From positions 1 to 10,173 of the forward strand of contig PSPB01000016.1 in assembly GCA_003193815.1 (NCBI GenBank): 10,173 bases of DNA, given 5' to 3'. Below are positions 5,488 to 10,173 of this stretch, in pieces. The DNA comes from Methanobacteriota archaeon (GTDB lineage Archaea; Thermoplasmatota; Poseidoniia; MGIII; CG-Epi1). The notes beneath the pieces were generated by a model that made no database searches, was not told the origin of the DNA, and saw only the letters and a list, made by a program, of their open reading frames with translations. Every line of letters starts with the position of its first letter. Position 1 is the stretch's first letter. The position numbers and the translations under genes are program-made.

Positions 5488-6732
5488 GTGGCAGCGACAC
5501 TGACGTTCCTGGGCGGCGCGAGCGAGGTCGGCCGCGTGGGTGTGCTGCTCGAAGGCGACGCCGGCCGGCTGCTGCTCGACTACGGCATCCAGCCCGACGA
5601 CCCGCCGCGCTTCCCGGCACCGGCACCCGACATCGACGCGCTGCTGCTGACGCACGCTCACCTCGACCACTGCGGGCTGGCGCCCGAGGTGGCGAACCGG
5701 GGGACGCCGATTGTTTCGACGCCGGCGACGCGCGATCTCGCGGTGCGGATGGCGGAGGACACGCTGCGCGTCTCCGAGAGCGAGGGGTATCCGGCGCCGT
5801 TCCCGAAGGCGGCGATTGGCGAGCTGCTGCGGCAGCACCGCTCGCTGGTGCCGGGGCGCAGCGCGTTCCACGGTGGCTTTGAGTTCAACATCCGCAACGC
5901 CGGCCACATTCCGGGGGCTGGGATGTTCCACTTCCCCGAGCTCGGTTTCCTCTTTACCGGCGACATCCACACCGTCGACACGGGGCTGACGCGCGCCGCG
6001 CAGCCGCTGAAGTGCCGCACGCTCGCGATTGAGTCAACCTATTCCGGCCGCGAGCACCCCGAGCGCGAGGAGGTCGTCGACGATTTGCTCTCCGCGATTG
6101 ACGCCATCGTCAGCCGCGGCGGCCGTGTCATCCTGCCCGCCTTCGGGCTGGGGCGCAGCCAGGAGCTGCTGATGCTGCTCGCCGGGCAGGGCTACGAGGT
6201 GTGGCTCGACGGGATGGGGCGCGACATCGCGCGCATCCTGCAGAAGCACCCCGGCGCGCTGCGCAACGTCGGCGGGCTGAACCACGCGCTGAAGCAGACC
6301 CGCTTCGTGCGCCACTGGCGTATGCGGGAGCAGGCGCTGCGCGGCGACGTGATTGTCACCACGGCCGGGATGCTGAGCGGCGGGCCGGTGATGCACTACA
6401 TGCAGGAGTTGCGCCACGACGAGAAGTCGGCGCTGTTCCTGACAGGCTTCCAGGTCCCCGGCACCAACGGCCACCAGTTGCTCGAAACCGGGCGCATGCG
6501 CATGGAGCGCGACTCGGAATCGCCCGCTTTCCGCGTCGATTGCGAGGTGGCGCAGTTCTCGCTGAGTGGCCATGCGGGGCACGCACAGCTGCTCGAGTTC
6601 ATCCGCGCTTGCGACCCCGAGCGCGTGATTCTCTACCACGGCGACGACCGGCAGCCGCTAGCGGATGACCTCGATTGCGAGGTAATCCTCCCCGAAGAGG
6701 GCGTGCCGATTCAGCTCTCGTCGAGTTCGTAA
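5488..6732 (+). CDS. Beta-CASP metallo-beta-lactamase nuclease (archaeal CPSF2-like)
   Basis: A predicted cytosolic zinc-dependent RNA endo/exonuclease of the metallo-beta-lactamase/beta-CASP superfamily, 414 residues. That length fits KH-less archaeal CPSF2-type proteins rather than the longer aCPSF1 with KH domains. Visible motifs: motif 1 LGGASEVGR; motif 2 HAHLDH (His56, His58, Asp60, His61); motif 3 His140 in NAGHIPGAG; motif 4 Asp159 in TGDIH; beta-CASP motif A Glu182 in IESTYSGRE; motif B His362 in SLSGHAGH; motif C His384 in ILYHGD. PAFGLGRSQELL and TAGMLSGGP are typical of the CPSF group. The GTG at 5488 is the only start that places motif 1 at the N-terminus, and the open frame to 5383 is antisense to good codon use. 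It starts 4 nt after the surface-protein stop, so it is probably co-transcribed with it. Its end overlaps the convergent membrane-protein gene by 22 nt. Confidence 0.9.
   Translation: MAATLTFLGGASEVGRVGVLLEGDAGRLLLDYGIQPDDPPRFPAPAPDIDALLLTHAHLDHCGLAPEVANRGTPIVSTPATRDLAVRMAEDTLRVSESEGYPAPFPKAAIGELLRQHRSLVPGRSAFHGGFEFNIRNAGHIPGAGMFHFPELGFLFTGDIHTVDTGLTRAAQPLKCRTLAIESTYSGREHPEREEVVDDLLSAIDAIVSRGGRVILPAFGLGRSQELLMLLAGQGYEVWLDGMGRDIARILQKHPGALRNVGGLNHALKQTRFVRHWRMREQALRGDVIVTTAGMLSGGPVMHYMQELRHDEKSALFLTGFQVPGTNGHQLLETGRMRMERDSESPAFRVDCEVAQFSLSGHAGHAQLLEFIRACDPERVILYHGDDRQPLADDLDCEVILPEEGVPIQLSSSS
6711..6732. other. 22-bp tail-to-tail overlap of two convergent genes
   Basis: The TAA of the beta-CASP gene is at 6730-6732 and the minus-strand TGA of the membrane-protein gene at 6711-6713, so each reading frame ends inside the other. 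There is no intergenic room and no oligo-T terminator, so the two transcripts must have complementary 3' ends. Confidence 0.85.
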
Positions 6733-7670
6733 TCCGGCCCGGCGAACATCCGCAGCACTCCCAGCAGCAGGAAGGCGACCATTGCGGTGAAGACGATACC
6801 GTAGAGCGAGTCGAGCTCGAACGACTCGGCGATGCGGCCGCTGGTGTAGCGCGCGACCCAGGTGTTGATTTCGAGAATAATGCCCCCCAGCAGCGCAGTC
6901 AGCCCGAGCATGATGGCGAGATGCACTCCGTAATGCCCCATCAGTGACGCCAGTGTTGCGCGGACCCGCCCCACCTCGCCCTCCGAGAGCAGGCTGCCGC
7001 TGGCGCCAGCGGGCTGGAACTGGAGGACGTACGCCTCGTATTTCAGCGCCGCCAGCGAGAGCTCGATGTAGATCAGGAAGCCGAGGCCGTAGCGCACGCC
7101 GCCCTCGAGGGTCTGGACGCTTTCGCCGGTGTGCAGGTAGCCGACCGCAATCGCCAGGATTACCGAGAGCGTAATCGGTAGCGTCCGCCGCCGCCAGATG
7201 CCGTAGGCGCCGAGCCCCAGCGACGAGCCGAAGACCAGCATAGTCGCGTGGCCGAACCAGAGCGACGCGCGCTCCTGCGCCAGCCACGGGTCAGCGTAAC
7301 GCACGTAGTTCTCGGTCTGGTAGGCGACGTACGGGCCGAAGAAATACCACCCCATCCACGCCACGATGGCGAAGAGCACTAGCCGGTTCCACGGCCGCAG
7401 CAGCAGCGTGTAGAGGTAAAGCCCGAATCCAGCGAGAAAGCCGCCAACCACGTAGTCATACGTCGCCGGGTCGAAGGCGGGATAGTAGCCGCGCGCATAT
7501 TCGGTAATCAGCGACTGCTGCGGGTCGTGGAACCCGAACCAGAGCGTCCCCATCCAGAGCAGCCCCGCCGAAGCGAGCACCCGCACGGCGAGCAGCAGCG
7601 GATATTCCCCGACGAGGTCGCGGTAGTTGATGACTTGCTCGAGCCGCGGCAGCCGCTCCATCAAGTTCAT
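6711..7670 (-). CDS. Uncharacterised membrane protein of MoxR-DUF58 operon
   Basis: A 319-residue protein with about eight hydrophobic segments, near residues 24-46, 73-91, 97-113, 137-157, 164-180, 193-212, 249-267 and 288-308. Loops are aromatic and polar (PAFDPATYDY, YQTENYVRYADPWL). A soluble loop at about 214-245 (FQPAGASGSLLSEGEVGRVR) and a short acidic tail follow. I do not recognise the family, and no catalytic motif is clear. The ATG shares a 4-nt ATGA overlap with the end of the DUF58 gene, which implies translational coupling and co-expression. It is the last gene of the operon and may be the membrane partner or client of the MoxR/DUF58 pair (inference). Its stop lies inside the convergent beta-CASP gene. 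Confidence 0.85.
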   Translation of the reverse strand: MNLMERLPRLEQVINYRDLVGEYPLLLAVRVLASAGLLWMGTLWFGFHDPQQSLITEYARGYYPAFDPATYDYVVGGFLAGFGLYLYTLLLRPWNRLVLFAIVAWMGWYFFGPYVAYQTENYVRYADPWLAQERASLWFGHATMLVFGSSLGLGAYGIWRRRTLPITLSVILAIAVGYLHTGESVQTLEGGVRYGLGFLIYIELSLAALKYEAYVLQFQPAGASGSLLSEGEVGRVRATLASLMGHYGVHLAIMLGLTALLGGIILEINTWVARYTSGRIAESFELDSLYGIVFTAMVAFLLLGVLRMFAGPDYELDES

Positions 7671-8917
7671 CGTTGCGCCCCCGCTAGTGCCATGTTGACC
7701 GGCTCGCCCGGTTTCCAGTCGCCGATATGCACGCCCCAGCCGCGCAGCTCGGTGACCATGTTCTCGCGCTCCATGCGCGCCACCGTCTCCGGCCCGGCCG
7801 GAATGCGCCCGGTCGCCGCCTCGAGGTCAATGCTCGACGGGGAAACCACTGTCAGCGCATAGCCGCGCGTCAGCGCCAGCGTGAACGCCTCGGCCAGCGA
7901 GGGATCATTGTCGAGCGCGCTGAAGAGGATGATGGGCGACCCGGACGGGATGTAGGGCAGCAGATCCTGGATGACCAGCTTCAGCGGTAATTCGCCCTCC
8001 GCCTTCGCGTCGGCCAGCGCAGTCAGGATGCGGAACAGCTGCGTCTCGCCGCGACCGAGGTGCACCGTCGCGGTGCGGCTGCCGTAGACCGTCAGCGCAA
8101 TGTTGTTGCGCGACCGCAGTAGCTGGTCGGCGAAGCTCGCGGCGGCGCGGCAGCACATCTCGAGCGGGTTGTTGGTGGGCGTCCCGACGCCGCTGACGCC
8201 ACGCGCGTCGAGCAGCATGTAGATGTCAATGATATTCTCGCGCTCGGTCTCATTGACCATCATCCGGCCGGTGCGCGCCAGTGCCTTCCAGTTCACCTTG
8301 CGCATCGAGTCGCCCGGCAGGAATTCGCGCAGCGAGTAGAACTGGCTCCCTTCGCCGATCGAGTAAATCGGCATCGCCCCCTGGTAGAGCTTGGGGTTCT
8401 TGCCTCCCAGGATTTCCGACTCGAGTCCCTCGATGCGCGGGAAGACCGAGAAAGGCTCCAGTGCCGGCTCGTGCCGCTCATTGTAGAACAGGTCAAACGC
8501 GTCCTTGACTCGCAGTCGTACCGGCCCGAGATGGTAGTGGCCGCGCAGCGGCACCTGCACGGTGTAGGCGAAGCTCACCTCCTGCCGCCCTTTCAGGTAG
8601 AGCAGCGTGTAGTTTGAGCCGCGCGCCAGCCGCGCCTGTGGTGGCACCTCGTCATAGATTTCGACGAAGCCGCCCAGTAGGCCTCGGTTGCGCAGCGTGA
8701 AGCTTACCTCCAGCTCGCCATCCTCGAAGATGTTATCCGAGCTGGTGGTGCGCTCGATAGTGACGCGTGGCATCCAGAGGTTCAGGAAACTGGCGAGGAA
8801 GAGGAAGCTGAGCATCACGATGCCAACACTGATGAAGAGGTAGTTCAGCAGTACCAGTCCTGAGAGCGCCAGAAAGGCGCCGCACCCGGCGAGCGCCGTC
8901 GCCTTCCTGCTCCACAT
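7667..8917 (-). CDS. DUF58 domain protein
   Basis: A 416-residue protein with two N-terminal membrane segments (about 9-26 and 28-48), an extended beta-rich region (50-160), then the DUF58 core. The family signature REFLPGDSMRKVNWKALAR (residues 197-215) is intact, as is the following GRMMVNETERE. A vWA-like fold begins at about 229 (IIDIYMLLDARG), but the classical MIDAS DxSxS is absent (DARGV), as is common in DUF58 proteins, so metal-mediated ligand binding is not assured. DUF58 proteins usually travel with MoxR ATPases and are thought to act with them in envelope or metalloprotein maturation; exact roles are known in few cases. The ATG directly follows the TGA of the moxR-type gene with no gap (TGA-ATG). 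The 3' end overlaps the next gene by 4 nt. Confidence 0.92.
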   Translation of the reverse strand: MWSRKATALAGCGAFLALSGLVLLNYLFISVGIVMLSFLFLASFLNLWMPRVTIERTTSSDNIFEDGELEVSFTLRNRGLLGGFVEIYDEVPPQARLARGSNYTLLYLKGRQEVSFAYTVQVPLRGHYHLGPVRLRVKDAFDLFYNERHEPALEPFSVFPRIEGLESEILGGKNPKLYQGAMPIYSIGEGSQFYSLREFLPGDSMRKVNWKALARTGRMMVNETERENIIDIYMLLDARGVSGVGTPTNNPLEMCCRAAASFADQLLRSRNNIALTVYGSRTATVHLGRGETQLFRILTALADAKAEGELPLKLVIQDLLPYIPSGSPIILFSALDNDPSLAEAFTLALTRGYALTVVSPSSIDLEAATGRIPAGPETVARMERENMVTELRGWGVHIGDWKPGEPVNMALAGAQR

Positions 8918-9949
8918 TCAATCGGTGTAGCCCTGCGTCGTGGGAACTTCGACTTCCTGCAGGATTTGCGAAATGATTTCCTCGGGCTGGACGCCCTTGA
9001 TGCGCGGCTCCGGCTTCAGGATAATGCGGTGCCGTAGCGTGTAGATGGCGAGCCGCTTGATGTCGTCCGGCACGACGTAGTCGCGTCCGTTCATCACCGC
9101 CAGCGCTCGCGAGAGCTTGAAGAGTGATTGCGTCCCGCGCGGGCTCGAGCCGACCGCCACCCGGGGGTCCTCGCGCGTGCGGGTGACGATTTCGACGATA
9201 TACTCGATAATAGTCTCATCGACCTTTACTTTCTCGAGCGACTCCTGCATCTGCCGCAGCTTTTCCGGCGACGCGAGGGCTTTGACGTCATGCTCGTCCC
9301 GCTTGCGCTGCATACGCTTGACGATAATCGCACGCTCGATGGGCCGGCCGGGATAGCCGACCGAGAGTTTCATCATGAAGCGGTCCAGCTGTGCATCGGG
9401 CAGCGGGTAGGTCCCCTCCGACTCGATGGGGTTCTGCGTCGCGACCGTCACGAACGGCTGCGGCAGCTTGTGGGTTGTCCCTTCGATGGTGACCTGGTGC
9501 TCCTGCATTGCCTCCAGCAATGCGGCCTGCGTCTTGGGCGGCGCGCGGTTGATTTCGTCCGCGAGCAGGATGTTGCAGAAAAGCGGCCCCGGACGGAAGT
9601 CGACGAACTCGTTCTGCTTGCGGTCGAAAATGTAGATGCCGGTGATGTCGGCCGGCAACAGGTCCGGCGTGAACTGCACCCGCTTGAAGTCGCAGCCGAG
9701 TCCTTCCGCGAAGGTGTTGGCGAGCAGCGTTTTCGCCAGACCGGGGTTATCCTCGAAGAGGATGTTGCCGCCAGCCAGGATGCCGGTCATCACCAGCTCC
9801 AGCACCGGCCGCTTGCCCATGACCACTTTCTCCACTTCGCCCAGCAGCGCCTCGGCCAGCTCCCGCGTCTCGCGCAAATCCTCATCCATGAGGTAAGTCT
9901 GGCTGACCGAACTCTCCTGTTCTTCTCCTGTTTCGGAATCTTCGCTCAT
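8918..9949 (-). CDS. MoxR-family AAA+ ATPase
   Basis: A 343-residue AAA+ ATPase of the usual MoxR size, a cytosolic ATP-driven chaperone-type protein. Motifs: a Walker A region EDNPGLAKT (66-74), Walker B NILLADEINRAPPKTQ (127-141), sensor 1 ATQNP (170-174) with GTYPLPDAQLDRF after it, and a sensor 2/lid element GSSPRGTQSLFKLSRA (267-282) followed by VVPDDIKRLA. The N-terminus carries a short acidic Ser/Glu stretch before the AAA+ fold; a second ATG at residue 21 is an alternative start. I kept the first because its ATG overlaps the upstream gene's TGA (ATGA, 9949-9946), a coupled junction. MoxR proteins typically remodel complexes together with DUF58/vWA proteins, and the DUF58 gene follows directly. 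Confidence 0.95.
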   Translation of the reverse strand: MSEDSETGEEQESSVSQTYLMDEDLRETRELAEALLGEVEKVVMGKRPVLELVMTGILAGGNILFEDNPGLAKTLLANTFAEGLGCDFKRVQFTPDLLPADITGIYIFDRKQNEFVDFRPGPLFCNILLADEINRAPPKTQAALLEAMQEHQVTIEGTTHKLPQPFVTVATQNPIESEGTYPLPDAQLDRFMMKLSVGYPGRPIERAIIVKRMQRKRDEHDVKALASPEKLRQMQESLEKVKVDETIIEYIVEIVTRTREDPRVAVGSSPRGTQSLFKLSRALAVMNGRDYVVPDDIKRLAIYTLRHRIILKPEPRIKGVQPEEIISQILQEVEVPTTQGYTD

Positions 9950-10173
9950 TTAGTCCACCTGCTGATTGCTTCCAGCACCTGCTCCTGTCGCAACTTTGCG
10001 TCCCTATTTACAATAAACCGCACCAGCGTTTCGTCGCCCAGCAGCTCTTCCAGCCGCGCTCCGGAGAACATATTGAACTCCTCCCGCGAGTAGCCATGCT
10101 CAATCCGTACCCGGTCGAGGAACACCTCGCGGATGGTATCGGGATGGACGTAGTGCGCGTGCGGCACGCGGTA
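9946..10173 (-). CDS. Unidentified protein, C-terminal part only
   Basis: The open frame has no stop up to the window edge, and a GTG at 10167 is probably internal, so only the last 75 codons are seen. The visible sequence is charged and helical with no membrane segment: HPDTIREVFLDRVRIEHG, SREEFNMFSGARLEELLGD, FIVNRDAKLRQEQVLEAISRWTK. It is the gene before moxR in the operon, with a 4-nt ATGA overlap. Its size and helical C-terminus could suit the tail of a DUF4350 or similar MoxR-neighbour protein, but I cannot identify it from this part. Confidence 0.75.
   Translation of the reverse strand, partial: YRVPHAHYVHPDTIREVFLDRVRIEHGYSREEFNMFSGARLEELLGDETLVRFIVNRDAKLRQEQVLEAISRWTK

Noticed and set aside
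5293..5970. Minus-strand open frame of 225 codons across the surface-protein and beta-CASP junction
   Set aside because: Arg/Pro-rich translation with no domain, opposite two well supported genes.
9128..10093. Plus-strand open frame of 321 codons opposite the MoxR gene
   Set aside because: Antisense to a textbook AAA+ ATPase with all motifs; composition rich in Arg, Leu, His and Asp as expected for a GC-rich shadow.
1..10173. CRISPR array, tRNA, rRNA, IS ends or integrase
   Set aside because: I saw no regularly spaced direct repeats, no cloverleaf with a T-loop consensus, and no transposase or integrase motifs in any frame.

Overview
The window looks like a piece of an archaeal chromosome, most likely from a Thermoplasmatota-type marine euryarchaeon (Marine Group II/III, Poseidoniia). 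The evidence is the archaeal-type phosphopantetheine adenylyltransferase, a UPF0147 protein (an archaea-restricted family), a stand-alone beta-CASP nuclease of the archaeal CPSF type, TATA-like elements about 25-29 nt before several start codons (leaderless-type promoters), and a large secreted Ig-like-repeat protein with a C-terminal anchor and an acidic, Trp-rich tail. The lineage is an inference from gene content. No rRNA or other phylogenetic marker is present, and I see no tRNA, IS element, integrase or CRISPR array.

Layout. Left block, minus strand, about 1-1915: an HMA metal-binding domain fused to a DUF4396 membrane domain, then a YczE/YitT-like membrane protein, then a multipass membrane protein that is frameshifted and runs off the left edge. 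Most of this block (about 585-1760) is clearly poorer in GC (about 38-48% in the lines I counted) than the rest of the window. The composition change falls inside the HMA-DUF4396 gene.

Centre, plus strand, 1987-6732: coaD (CoA biosynthesis), UPF0147, an 874-residue secreted and membrane-anchored protein, and a beta-CASP metallo-beta-lactamase nuclease starting 4 nt after it. The divergent HMA-DUF4396/coaD pair has a strikingly symmetric back-to-back promoter region.

Right block, minus strand, 10173-6711: a tightly coupled operon, the C-terminus of an unidentified protein, then a MoxR AAA+ ATPase, a DUF58 protein and a protein with about eight membrane segments. The junctions are a 4-nt ATGA overlap, a direct TGA-ATG abutment and another 4-nt ATGA overlap. 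The operon ends with its last stop codon inside the 3' end of the convergent beta-CASP gene (22 bp overlap).

Functionally, the MoxR-DUF58-membrane protein unit is a candidate envelope or chaperone-type ATPase system. The central transcripts mix CoA synthesis, a surface protein and RNA processing. The left block is a possible metal-handling or membrane cassette of different compositional origin. Nothing here is a demonstrated new system. The items most worth checking are the composition-split HMA-DUF4396 fusion, the uncharacterised membrane partner of MoxR/DUF58, and the mirror-symmetric promoter.
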